DNA of 64,000 nucleotides. It comes from Salegentibacter maritimus (GTDB lineage: Bacteria; Bacteroidota; Bacteroidia; Flavobacteriales; Flavobacteriaceae). The notes below the pieces were generated by a model that searched no databases, was not told the DNA's origin, and saw nothing but the letters and a program-made list of their open reading frames with translations. Each line of letters begins with the position of its first letter. The stretch's first letter is position 1. The stretch is taken from NCBI RefSeq assembly GCF_016236915.1, contig NZ_JAEHOK010000002.1:186001-250000 (forward strand). The letters are read 5' to 3'. This document shows, in pieces, positions 56,218 to 64,000 of the stretch. Both the position numbers and the translations under genes were made by a program.

Positions 56218-56583
56218 GTGGAGAAACTTATTTTTGTATATAACGCGTTTTCCGGAACACATAATGCTGTTCTGGATGCGCTGTATAAAATGATAAGTCC
56301 CAAATCTTCTGCATGTAACCTTTGTAAAGTAACACACGGTGTTTTTTCGGAAAATCCACAATGGAAAAAATACAGGCAGGCTTCAGAAGTGGGGATGAAA
56401 TTTCTTCATTTAGACGAATTTCAAAAGCAATATGCTTCAAAGTTTGGTTACAAATATACTTTTCCAATAATATTATGGGAAGATGAAGGTGAAATGGGAG
56501 TTTTTCTGACTACAGAGGAATTGGAGCAAGTTTATTCAGCCGAAGAGCTGATAGCGATAATTGAAGATCGGCTTAAATTTTAG
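56218..56583 (+). CDS. conserved CxxC protein of unknown function
   Basis: I place the start at GTG 56218 (121 residues, MEKLIFVYNAFSGTHNAVLD), because the Ile/Leu-rich LIFVYNA start matches relatives I recall in this family; a GTG at 56197 would add 7 residues. The protein has a CxxC pair in SACNLCKVTHG, a basic middle part and an acidic C-terminus (LTTEELEQVYSAEELIAIIE). The thiol pair hints at redox or metal chemistry, not demonstrated. It lies between gldC and the convergent engB. Confidence 0.7.
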   Translation: MEKLIFVYNAFSGTHNAVLDALYKMISPKSSACNLCKVTHGVFSENPQWKKYRQASEVGMKFLHLDEFQKQYASKFGYKYTFPIILWEDEGEMGVFLTTEELEQVYSAEELIAIIEDRLKF

Positions 56584-56587
56584 GAGC

Positions 56588-57196
56588 CTAATTATTAGCC
56601 TTTAATTCATTATTTATAGAATCGATGTATTCCAGAATTTCTTCCTGTCCCAGTTTGGCACTTGCCGAGCTTATAAAAAACTCTGGCATTTCCTCCCATA
56701 TTTCTAGCATCTTTTCCTGGTAATTGTTGATGTTTTTCTCAAGAACCTTTGGTTTTAGCTTATCGGCTTTTGTGAAAATAATACAAAATGGAACCTGGTG
56801 TTCGCCAAGCCATTGCATAAATTCCATATCTATAGGCTGTGGATCGTGCCTACTGTCTATAAGTACAAAGGCGCAAATTAATTGCTTGCGTTTGTCAAAA
56901 TATGCAGTGATAAATTTTTGAAAAGTACGCTTTGTAGATTTAGAAACCTTCGCATACCCATAACCCGGTAAATCTACCAAATGCCACTCTTTATTGATTA
57001 AAAAATGGTTGATAAGTTGTGTTTTTCCAGGCTTGGCCGAGGTTTTTGCAAGTGCTTTTCTACCTGTAAGCATATTTATTAAAGAAGACTTTCCTACATT
57101 ACTACGGCCAATAAAAGCGTATTCCGGAAGCTTGCTGTCCGGGCATTTATCTACACGTGTATTGCTTACCACAAATTCGGCCGAATTGATTTTCAT
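56588..57196 (-). CDS. engB: ribosome biogenesis GTP-binding protein YihA/YsxC
   Basis: The 202-residue TrmE-Era-EngA-YihA family GTPase acts in late assembly of the 50S subunit. The P-loop [14 protein letters not shown], the G2 region [11 protein letters not shown], the [12 protein letters not shown] motif and the G4 TKADKLK are all intact. The length is normal. It is convergent with the CxxC protein gene, with 4 bases between stops, and follows a hydrolase gene on the same strand. Confidence 0.96.
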   Translation of the reverse strand: MKINSAEFVVSNTRVDKCPDSKLPEYAFIGRSNVGKSSLINMLTGRKALAKTSAKPGKTQLINHFLINKEWHLVDLPGYGYAKVSKSTKRTFQKFITAYFDKRKQLICAFVLIDSRHDPQPIDMEFMQWLGEHQVPFCIIFTKADKLKPKVLEKNINNYQEKMLEIWEEMPEFFISSASAKLGQEEILEYIDSINNELKANN

Positions 57197-57278
57197 TGTA
57201 ATTCTTTTTGAAAAATGATCTTGTTCAATGTTAGTATTAGCAGCCTTAAACCTAATAAACCTTTATAAATTATATGCC

Positions 57279-58043
57279 TTAGAAATTCCGGTGTTTTAAC
57301 CAGTCATGAAGTAGCTCATTAAACAATATGGGGTGTTCCATCATGGCGGCATGGCCACATTTATCTACCCAAAATAAATCGGCATCCGGAAGTAAACGCT
57401 GAAAGTCTTCAGCTACTTCAGGTGGGGTTACGTGATCGTCTTTTCCCCAAATAATACAGGTAGGGGTTTTCATTTTTGGTAAATCTTTAGCCATATTGTG
57501 CCTTATGGCGCTTTTGGCAATGGCCAGGGTTTTTACCAGTTTATTCCGATCGCTTACGGTTTCGTAAACTTCATCTACTACTTCTTTGGTGGCAACTTCA
57601 GGGTCGTAAAAAACATCCTGTGCTTTTTTCTTGATAAATTCATAATCCCCACGACGCGGATAACTCTCGCCCATAGAATTTTCGTAAAGTCCCGAGCTTC
57701 CTGTTATTACAAGGGCCTTAACAATTTCTGGGTATAATTTAGTAGCCAATAAAGCAATATGCCCACCAAGCGAGTTGCCTAGAAGTATAACTTTATCGTA
57801 ACCTTTAAAATCTATAAATTCTTTTAAAAATTTAGCAAAAGTGCCTACGCTGGTCTTAAGTAGGGACATGGAATATAAAGGAAGTTCTGGGATAACAACT
57901 TTATAACCATGCTTTGGAAAATATTCGGTAACCCCATCAAAATTACTTAAACCACCCATAAGTCCGTGTAAAATAACTATCGGGGTTCCCTCTCCTTGCT
58001 CCAGGTACGTAAACTTTCCCTCTTGCCTTACATTATTTTTCAT
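57279..58043 (-). CDS. alpha/beta hydrolase
   Basis: The 254-residue protein has the alpha/beta-hydrolase fold: oxyanion segment ILHGLMGGLSNFDGV, nucleophile Ser in LLGNSLGGHIALLAT, acid in IWGKDDHVTPPEVAEDF and His in DKCGHAAMMEHP. No signal peptide is present, so it is cytoplasmic. The substrate is unknown; esters, lactones or thioesters are possible. It lies 82 bases upstream of engB and is divergent to mraZ. Confidence 0.92.
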   Translation of the reverse strand: MKNNVRQEGKFTYLEQGEGTPIVILHGLMGGLSNFDGVTEYFPKHGYKVVIPELPLYSMSLLKTSVGTFAKFLKEFIDFKGYDKVILLGNSLGGHIALLATKLYPEIVKALVITGSSGLYENSMGESYPRRGDYEFIKKKAQDVFYDPEVATKEVVDEVYETVSDRNKLVKTLAIAKSAIRHNMAKDLPKMKTPTCIIWGKDDHVTPPEVAEDFQRLLPDADLFWVDKCGHAAMMEHPILFNELLHDWLKHRNF

Positions 58044-58261
58044 TGATTGGCTTTGCGTTTCGCAATCGCAAATATAGCGATTTCATTACAAGTATAATCA
58101 TTTTTAAGAAATACCAAAGTCATTTAGGAAATGCATTTTTATCATCTTTTTTAAAATATTTAACAAGAAAAGTACAATAAAAACCAAGCCTCTGAAACCT
58201 AAATGAATAGGTCTACTTGATAGTGTTTCAGCTATATACAGTTGATAAACTTATTAACAAA

Positions 58262-58287
58262 GTGGTAGAAAGTGGTAAAATGTGGTA
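58262..58287 (+). promoter_or_regulatory. predicted MraZ operator (three GTGGTA boxes)
   Basis: GTGGTA occurs at 58262-58267, 58272-58277 and 58282-58287, with exact 10-base periodicity, so the boxes lie on one face of the helix. MraZ from several bacteria binds tandem GTGG/GTG-type boxes upstream of its own gene. The boxes occupy the place of the -33 element of the promoter whose -7 motif is at 58298-58305. A fourth GTGGTA overlaps the GTG start codon of mraZ at 58324. Confidence 0.8.
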
Positions 58288-58297
58288 ATTTTTTCAA

Positions 58298-58305
58298 TAT
58301 ATTTG
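58298..58305 (+). promoter_or_regulatory. predicted -7 element of the dcw cluster promoter
   Basis: TATATTTG is an exact TAnnTTTG match 19 bases before the mraZ start codon. The TTTG -33 element is missing at the expected distance, where the MraZ boxes lie, so initiation may be strongly affected by MraZ binding. Confidence 0.65.
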
Positions 58306-58323
58306 ACTTTGTAAAGTATATAA

Positions 58324-58791
58324 GTGGTAAATCTCATTGGAACATACGAATGTAAAGCAGATGCCAAGGGCCGGTTAATGGTTCCTTCAGCATTAAAAAA
58401 GCAGCTTGCGCCTATGTTGCAGGAGGGTTTTGTGCTAAAACGTTCGGTTTTTCAGCCTTGTTTAGAGTTGTACCCTATGCAGGAGTGGAATGTTCTAATG
58501 CAGAAAATTAATGGTTTAAACCGCTTTAAAAAGAAGAATAATGATTTTATAAGAAGGTTTACTGCTGGTGTAAAGATGGTGGAAGTGGATACTAATGGTA
58601 GGCTTTTAATACCTAAAGATCTTGTAGGTTTTGCTGGTATCAGTAAGGAGATCGTGTTATCCTCTGCTGTGAATATTGTAGAGATCTGGGATAAAGATAA
58701 ATATGAAAACACCATTGATGAGGCTTCAGATGATTTCGCTGAACTCGCTGAAGAAGTAATGGGAAATGACGATTTAGATGCAATATCATAA
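58324..58791 (+). CDS. mraZ: transcriptional regulator MraZ
   Basis: The 155-residue protein has two AbrB-like swapped-hairpin DNA-binding repeats, each with a DxxGR motif (YECKADAKGRLMVPSALK and VEVDTNGRLLIPKDL). MraZ represses or modulates the dcw cluster by binding repeats upstream of its own gene. The GTG start at 58324 is supported by the -7 element 19 bases upstream. Its 3' end overlaps rsmH by 14 bases. Confidence 0.97.
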   Translation: MVNLIGTYECKADAKGRLMVPSALKKQLAPMLQEGFVLKRSVFQPCLELYPMQEWNVLMQKINGLNRFKKKNNDFIRRFTAGVKMVEVDTNGRLLIPKDLVGFAGISKEIVLSSAVNIVEIWDKDKYENTIDEASDDFAELAEEVMGNDDLDAIS

Positions 58792-59674
58792 TCCGGTTTT
58801 ATTAAAAGAATCTGTAGACGGCCTTAGTATTAAGGAGGATGGCGTGTATGTGGATGTTACGTTTGGTGGAGGTGGCCATTCCAGGGAGATTTTAAGTAGG
58901 CTCGGGGCTAAGGGGAAGCTTTTTGCTTTTGATCAGGATGAAGATGCTTTGCAAAACACTATTGAAGATTCACGTTTTACGCTAATTCATGAGAATTTTA
59001 AATATATAAAACGTTTTTTGAGATTTTATGGGGTTAAAAAAGTTGATGGAATTTTAGGTGACTTTGGTGTTTCGTCGCATCAATTTAATGAAGCAGAAAG
59101 AGGTTTTTCTACCCGGTTTGATGCACGTTTGGATATGCGTATGAACCAGGGAAGTAAGCTTAGTGCTTTTGAGGTGGTTAATGAGTATGAAGAAGAACAA
59201 CTTAAAAAGCTGTTTTATGAATATGCTGACTTAAAAAATGCGCCAAAACTGGCAAGGCTTATTGTGGAGGCAAGAAAGGAAAAACCTATAGAGAGCAGTG
59301 AAGAGCTAAATAACTTGCTGAAACCGCATTTGTTTAAAGGAAAGGAGAATAAAATTCTGGCACAAATATATCAGGCAATTCGAATTGAAGTGAACCAGGA
59401 AATTGAGGTTTTAAAAGATTTTTTAAAGCAAACCGAAGACCTGGTGGTAAAAAATGGGAGGATTAGTCTTATTTCTTATCACTCGTTAGAAGATAGATTG
59501 GTGAAAAGGTATATAAGAAGTGGATTATTTGAGGGTGAGCCTGAAAAAGATTTCTACGGAAATATTTCGGTTCCTTTTAAAAAGGTTGGGGGGCTTATAG
59601 TACCTACAGCTGAAGAAATTAAGGAGAATAATAGAGCCAGAAGTGCTAAGTTGAGAGTAGCAAAGAAGTTATAG
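58778..59674 (+). CDS. rsmH: 16S rRNA (cytosine1402-N4)-methyltransferase
   Basis: The 298-residue methyltransferase (formerly MraW) adds the N4 methyl to C1402 of 16S rRNA in the P-site region. The SAM motif VDVTFGGGGHSREIL, LGDFGVSSHQFN, and the catalytic-domain segment SYHSLEDRLVKRYIRSG are intact. Its start overlaps the end of mraZ, the usual dcw arrangement. Confidence 0.98.
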   Translation: MQYHNPVLLKESVDGLSIKEDGVYVDVTFGGGGHSREILSRLGAKGKLFAFDQDEDALQNTIEDSRFTLIHENFKYIKRFLRFYGVKKVDGILGDFGVSSHQFNEAERGFSTRFDARLDMRMNQGSKLSAFEVVNEYEEEQLKKLFYEYADLKNAPKLARLIVEARKEKPIESSEELNNLLKPHLFKGKENKILAQIYQAIRIEVNQEIEVLKDFLKQTEDLVVKNGRISLISYHSLEDRLVKRYIRSGLFEGEPEKDFYGNISVPFKKVGGLIVPTAEEIKENNRARSAKLRVAKKL

Positions 59675-59726
59675 TTTTTTATAGACTTATAGCGAATTCT
59701 AAGAAGGGGGTGAAATTTAGAAAGGA

Positions 59727-60044
59727 ATGAGAGAAGGTTTTTACAACTTACTACGTGCTAATTTTCTTATTAGTAGAGACGCTGTAAATAACTGGCGCTT
59801 TATAGTTTTTTGTACACTGCTTGCCATTATTATGATAGCGAGCTCCCATAGTGCTGAACGTAAAGTGCATAAGATAGCTAAACTTCATACAGAGGTAAGG
59901 GAGTTGAAAAGTGAATTTGTAGATCGCCGGTCGGCTTTAATGCGAATTAAGATGGAATCTACAATTACTCAAAAAATGAAAGATCGCGGAATTGTTCCTT
60001 CCGAGAATCCGCCCTATAAAATTAAAGTGAATATTAAGGAGTAG
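59727..60044 (+). CDS. ftsL: FtsL-like cell division protein
   Basis: The 105-residue protein has a short cytoplasmic tail, one membrane segment (WRFIVFCTLLAIIMIASSH) and a periplasmic heptad region (KIAKLHTEVRELKSEFVDRR) typical of FtsL. FtsL joins FtsB and FtsQ to activate septal peptidoglycan synthesis. Sequence similarity is low, as always for FtsL, but position (between rsmH and ftsI) and topology make the call. ftsI starts right after its stop codon. Confidence 0.85.
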   Translation: MREGFYNLLRANFLISRDAVNNWRFIVFCTLLAIIMIASSHSAERKVHKIAKLHTEVRELKSEFVDRRSALMRIKMESTITQKMKDRGIVPSENPPYKIKVNIKE

Positions 60045-62036
60045 ATGGCTACATCAGAAAAAGGCATATTAAATAGATTGTACGTGGTTGCGGCCTGTAT
60101 GTTCATTTTTGCTATAGGCGTAGGGGTGAAACTACTCGATATCCAGTTTGTGGAAGGGGATTATTACCGAAACCTTGCCGAAGAACGTACTGTTAAAAGC
60201 TTTAAAATTCCTGCCAGTCGCGGAAATCTTTATGATACCAATGGAAATCTTTTGGCAACTTCAGTTCCCAAATACGATATAAGGTTTGACGCAGTAACTG
60301 TATCAGATAAAAATTTTCAGGAAAATATCGTTCCGTTGTCTAATAATCTTAGCGAAATGTTCGGTAAATCTGCAGCTTATTGGTCGCAGCGTTTAAGGCA
60401 GGCAAGGGCTAATGGGCAGCGCTATTTACCAATTGCAAAAAACCTTGGATATTCAGAATATATGAAAGTAAAGAGCTTTCCTATGTTTAATCTGGGGGCT
60501 TACAGAGGTGGGATTATTGTAGAACAAAGAACGGTTAGGGAGCATCCTCTGGGAAAAATGGGGGAAAGAACGGTAGGTTATGAGCGCCAGGACGAAAACG
60601 GCTATTTTACCCGTGTGGGGCTGGAAGGTGCTTTTAGCTCATATTTAAGGGGTACCGATGGTCGTAGGTTAAAGCAAAAAATTGCGAAAGGCCAGTGGAA
60701 GCCTATTAGTGATAATAACGAAGTAGAGCCAAAAGATGGTTATGATGTAGTCTCAACCATAGATGTGAATATTCAGGATATTGCCCATCACGCTTTACTA
60801 AAACAATTGGAGCACTTTGAAGCCGATCATGGTACCGTTGTGGTGATGGAAACCAAAACCGGAGAGATCAAAGCAATGTCTAATCTTGGGCGTACCGAAG
60901 AGGGAACTTATTTTGAGAAGCGAAACTATGCGGTCTATGAGTCTCACGAGCCGGGTTCTACCTTTAAGTTAATGGCGCTTACCGCCGCTTTAGAAGATAA
61001 TGTAATAGATACAAGTTCGGTTATAGATACTGAAAAGGGTGTGGTAAGATATTACGGAAGACCGGTAAGGGATTCCCGTCGTGGAGGTTATGGGAAGATT
61101 TCGGCAGCAAGGGCATTTGAGGTTTCCTCAAATACTGCTTTTACTAAAATGATTACCGAGGGGTATAAAAATAACCCCGCTAAATTCGTTGAACGTCTAT
61201 ATGATATGGGGCTTAATGAGAAAATAGGCCTGGATATAAAGGGAGAGGGTTCTCCAAGAATACCACACCCTGATGATAAAAGTTGGAATGGATTGAGCTT
61301 GCCATGGATGGCATTTGGGTACGGGGTTTCTTTAACACCTCTACAAACTCTCAACTTTTACAATGCCATAGCCAATAATGGGGAAATGGTAAAACCCAGA
61401 TTTATAAAAGAAGTAAAAGAATGGGATAAAAGTATTTTAAAGGTAGAGCGAGAGGTTATGAATCCAAGGATTTGTTCGCCTGAAACCGCTAAAAAACTTC
61501 AAAAAATAATGAAGCATACCGTAGAGAAAGGTACTGCTACAAATATTTATACCCCCAACTTTTCTATGGCGGGAAAAACAGGTACCTGCCAGGTAGAGTA
61601 CTGGATAGAGCCGGGGAGGTATATTTCTTCTTTTGCCGGATATTTCCCTGCTGAAGATCCTAAATATTCCTGTATTGTGATTATTCATAAACCAAATAGA
61701 AGAATAGGTTATTATGGAAATATAGTGGCAGGCCCTGTATTTAAGCAAATTGCCCAAAAAATTTATACCGATACTCCTGTTATGGATACCCTGCCTTCTC
61801 TTGAAGTGAAGAATAATAAGGTGATAGACGATTTTGAAGCTTACTATACAAGTTTTGAAAATGAAAAACCGGTAATGCCAGATGTTACTGGGATGCCGGC
61901 TATGGATGCTGTTTCTCTTTTAGAGAACCTTGGGCTAAAAGTGAATTTTAATGGGACGGGAAAAGTGAGGTCACAGTCTATATCAGCCGGACAAAAAATA
62001 GAAACTAACCAACAAGTAAAACTAAATATAAGTTGA
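60045..62036 (+). CDS. ftsI: septal transpeptidase FtsI (penicillin-binding protein) with PASTA domain
   Basis: The 663-residue class B penicillin-binding protein has one N-terminal membrane anchor (about 12-30), a pedestal domain, and a transpeptidase domain with the SxxK motif at Ser 305-Lys 308 (GSTFK), the SSN box (VSSNTAF) and the KTGT box at 511-514. A C-terminal PASTA-like domain (PVMPDVTGMPAMDAVSLLEN) ends the protein. It cross-links septal peptidoglycan and is a beta-lactam target. Its stop overlaps the TTG start of murE. Confidence 0.97.
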   Translation: MATSEKGILNRLYVVAACMFIFAIGVGVKLLDIQFVEGDYYRNLAEERTVKSFKIPASRGNLYDTNGNLLATSVPKYDIRFDAVTVSDKNFQENIVPLSNNLSEMFGKSAAYWSQRLRQARANGQRYLPIAKNLGYSEYMKVKSFPMFNLGAYRGGIIVEQRTVREHPLGKMGERTVGYERQDENGYFTRVGLEGAFSSYLRGTDGRRLKQKIAKGQWKPISDNNEVEPKDGYDVVSTIDVNIQDIAHHALLKQLEHFEADHGTVVVMETKTGEIKAMSNLGRTEEGTYFEKRNYAVYESHEPGSTFKLMALTAALEDNVIDTSSVIDTEKGVVRYYGRPVRDSRRGGYGKISAARAFEVSSNTAFTKMITEGYKNNPAKFVERLYDMGLNEKIGLDIKGEGSPRIPHPDDKSWNGLSLPWMAFGYGVSLTPLQTLNFYNAIANNGEMVKPRFIKEVKEWDKSILKVEREVMNPRICSPETAKKLQKIMKHTVEKGTATNIYTPNFSMAGKTGTCQVEYWIEPGRYISSFAGYFPAEDPKYSCIVIIHKPNRRIGYYGNIVAGPVFKQIAQKIYTDTPVMDTLPSLEVKNNKVIDDFEAYYTSFENEKPVMPDVTGMPAMDAVSLLENLGLKVNFNGTGKVRSQSISAGQKIETNQQVKLNIS

Positions 62037-63499
62037 GAGTCTTAAAAGACATATTATATAAAGTAGAAATTGATGCTGTGGTAGGAAATACTTCAGTAAC
62101 TGTTAATAGCCTGCAATTCGATTCTAGAAAAGTAGCCTTTAATGATGCTTTTGTGGCTATTCGCGGAAGTGTGTCCGATGGGCATAAGTATATAGGGCAG
62201 GCAATAGAAAATGGAGCGCTTGCTGTGATTTGTGAAGAATTTCCGAAGCAAATTGTAAACGGAGTTACCTATGTAAAGGTTGAAGATTCCCAGGAAGCTT
62301 TAGCTTTTATGGCAGCCAATTATTACGATAACCCTTCAGAAAAATTAAAACTGGTAGGTGTTACAGGAACAAATGGGAAGACCACCATTGCTACACTTTT
62401 ATATAATTTGTTTACTAAAGCAGGCTTTAAAGTTGGTTTGCTTTCTACTGTAAACGTTATGGTGGCCGAAAAAGCTTTTGATGCGGTAAGGACCACGCCA
62501 GACTCTATAACTATAAACGACTATCTAAAGCAAATGAATGATGAAGGTGTTGAGTTTTGCTTTATGGAAGTGAGTTCCCATGGGATAGATCAGCATAGAA
62601 CAACAGCTTTAGAATTTGCCGGAGGTATTTTTACAAATTTAAGCCACGATCATTTAGACTATCACAAGAGTTTTGCAGAATACCGCGATGTGAAAAAGCG
62701 TTTTTTTGATGAATTGCCGGCTTCTGCATTTGCCTTAACAAATGTAGACGATAAAAACGGGCAGGTAATGCTGCAAAATACAAAAGCACAAAAATATACC
62801 TACGCCCTAAAATCTTACGCCGATTATAAAGCGCAAATCCTGGAAAATTCCTTTACCGGATTATTGCTAAAAGTGAACGATCAGGAATTATGGTCGCGCT
62901 TAATTGGAAGCTTTAACGCTTATAATGTTTTGGCTATTTATGCTACTGCCGAACTTCTGGGCCTTGAAAATCTGGAAACCCTTAAGATTATAAGTGAGTT
63001 AGACGCTGTTAACGGCAGATTTCAATATATCATTTCAGAAAAAGAAAAGATTACGGCAATAGTAGATTATGCCCATACTCCAGATGCTTTAAAAAATGTA
63101 CTGGAAACTATTAATAGCATTCGCACAAAAAATGAAGAACTTATAACTGTAGTGGGATGCGGGGGAGATCGTGATACCACTAAAAGGCCAAAAATGGGGC
63201 ATATTGCTTCGGCTTTAAGTACGAAAGTGGTTTTTACCAGCGATAACCCAAGAACGGAAGATCCCGATAAGATTATTGAAGAGGTTGAGGCCGGGGTAGA
63301 ACCACAGAACTTCAAGAAAATAATGGCGGTAACCAATAGGAAACAGGCTATTAAAACCGCTTGCCAAATGGCAGGAGAAAATGATATCATCCTAATTGCG
63401 GGAAAGGGTCACGAGACCTACCAGGAGGTAAATGGAGAGCGCAAAGATTTTGATGATATTAAGATTGTAACCGAATTTTTAAAACAGCTAAATAAGTAA
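62033..63499 (+). CDS. murE: UDP-MurNAc-tripeptide synthetase (meso-diaminopimelate-adding)
   Basis: The 488-residue Mur ligase adds the third residue to UDP-MurNAc-L-Ala-D-Glu. The ATP-binding GVTGTNGKTT has its Lys at 116, and the central EVSSHGIDQHR is intact. The C-terminal TSDNPRTEDP motif (DNPR) indicates meso-diaminopimelate as substrate, in line with a Gram-negative wall. The start is TTG 62033, overlapping the ftsI stop (TTGA). mraY follows after 35 bases. Confidence 0.97.
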   Translation: MRVLKDILYKVEIDAVVGNTSVTVNSLQFDSRKVAFNDAFVAIRGSVSDGHKYIGQAIENGALAVICEEFPKQIVNGVTYVKVEDSQEALAFMAANYYDNPSEKLKLVGVTGTNGKTTIATLLYNLFTKAGFKVGLLSTVNVMVAEKAFDAVRTTPDSITINDYLKQMNDEGVEFCFMEVSSHGIDQHRTTALEFAGGIFTNLSHDHLDYHKSFAEYRDVKKRFFDELPASAFALTNVDDKNGQVMLQNTKAQKYTYALKSYADYKAQILENSFTGLLLKVNDQELWSRLIGSFNAYNVLAIYATAELLGLENLETLKIISELDAVNGRFQYIISEKEKITAIVDYAHTPDALKNVLETINSIRTKNEELITVVGCGGDRDTTKRPKMGHIASALSTKVVFTSDNPRTEDPDKIIEEVEAGVEPQNFKKIMAVTNRKQAIKTACQMAGENDIILIAGKGHETYQEVNGERKDFDDIKIVTEFLKQLNK

Positions 63500-63534
63500 G
63501 CCCAAAATTTACAGGGAACGAGTAATAAAAAAAT

Positions 63535-64000
63535 ATGTTATACTACTTATTTCAATATCTAGAAGCAGAATACCAGGTGCCCGGGGCGCGGCTGTTTGAA
63601 TATATTACGTTTAGATCTGCCATGGCCATTATTCTTTCTTTGGCAATTTCAACCATTTACGGGAAGAGAATTATTGGTTATTTGCTAGCTAAACAAGTTG
63701 GGGAGAGCGTTCGTGATTTGGGTTTACGTGGGCAAAGTGAAAAAGCGGGCACCCCTACAATGGGTGGTTTGATTATAATTTTCGCAACTCTTGTTCCGGT
63801 TTTACTATTTGCTAAACTTGAAAATATTTATGTAATCCTATTAATTGTTACAACCCTTTGGATGGGGGCAATTGGATTTATAGACGATTATATTAAAACC
63901 TTTAAAAAGGATAAAGAAGGCCTGCAGGGTAAGTTTAAAGTATTAGGGCAGGTAGGTTTGGGAATTATTGTTGGTAGTACTTTGTACTTTCATCCTGGCG
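63535..64000 (+). CDS. mraY: phospho-MurNAc-pentapeptide translocase (partial, runs off window)
   Basis: The reading frame opens at ATG 63535 and remains open to base 64000, giving about 155 residues of a protein usually near 410. The N-terminal part has membrane segments ([20 protein letters not shown]) and the family motifs [14 protein letters not shown] and GFIDDYIK. MraY makes lipid I from UDP-MurNAc-pentapeptide and undecaprenyl phosphate. It continues the dcw order mraZ-rsmH-ftsL-ftsI-murE-mraY. Confidence 0.97.
   Translation, partial: MLYYLFQYLEAEYQVPGARLFEYITFRSAMAIILSLAISTIYGKRIIGYLLAKQVGESVRDLGLRGQSEKAGTPTMGGLIIIFATLVPVLLFAKLENIYVILLIVTTLWMGAIGFIDDYIKTFKKDKEGLQGKFKVLGQVGLGIIVGSTLYFHPG

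Overview
The window is a chromosomal segment of an AT-rich member of the Bacteroidota, almost certainly a marine-type Flavobacteriaceae. The evidence is SusC/SusD outer-membrane pairs, gliding genes gldB and gldC, promoters of the TTTG / TAnnTTTG type, near absence of Shine-Dalgarno sequences, and a complete str-S10-spc-alpha ribosomal block with flavobacterial features (S14 and L36 without zinc ligands, a DnaG without its zinc-finger ligands). I do not assign a genus. No rRNA, tRNA, CRISPR array, prophage or complete insertion sequence was seen.

Layout. Positions 1-10977 (minus strand) hold two tandem SusC/SusD nutrient-uptake units. The left one has a third surface lipoprotein gene that runs off the window edge; a clear terminator separates the units. 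Positions 11133-28465 (plus strand) carry rpsL-rpsG-fusA-rpsJ, then rplC through infA, then rpmJ-rpsM-rpsK-rpsD-rpoA-rplQ, closed by a strong terminator. Several spacers in this block (before rplC, rpsH, rpmJ, rpsD and rplQ) contain hairpins that could be ribosomal-protein control sites; the one before rplC looks like an intrinsic terminator or attenuator. Positions 28537-35317 carry carA, a small exported protein, enolase, citrate synthase and a pair of guanidino-group-modifying enzymes (a DDAH-like protein and CtlX, predicted citrulline hydrolase), most with their own terminators.

Positions 35318-48609 are a mixed housekeeping and membrane region: BCCT transporter, SDR-DUF2867 protein, MarC, argS, ffh, folD, a YkvA/AI-2E/VOC cluster and rluF. 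A four-helix-bundle S23-type gene flanked by inverted repeat arms sits between ffh and folD, and the 810-base stretch 47800-48609 is a mosaic of decayed palindromic repeats. Positions 48550-51028 form an ECF sigma / anti-sigma / outer-membrane protein cassette with a recognisable ECF promoter. dnaG, an atypical response regulator, nadE, gldB-gldC, engB and a hydrolase follow.

Positions 58262-64000 are the start of the dcw cell-wall and division cluster: mraZ, rsmH, ftsL, ftsI, murE and a partial mraY. Three 10-base-spaced GTGGTA boxes form a likely MraZ operator just upstream of a canonical -7 element.

Most of the window is conserved housekeeping sequence. The points most worth a second look are the S23 cassette and its arms, a three-hairpin composite repeat present twice (35504-35613 and 51088-51196), the response regulator with Glu at the phospho-acceptor position, the unusual S10-operon hairpin and other ribosomal leaders, and the MraZ operator layout. 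No wholly new multi-gene system is evident.
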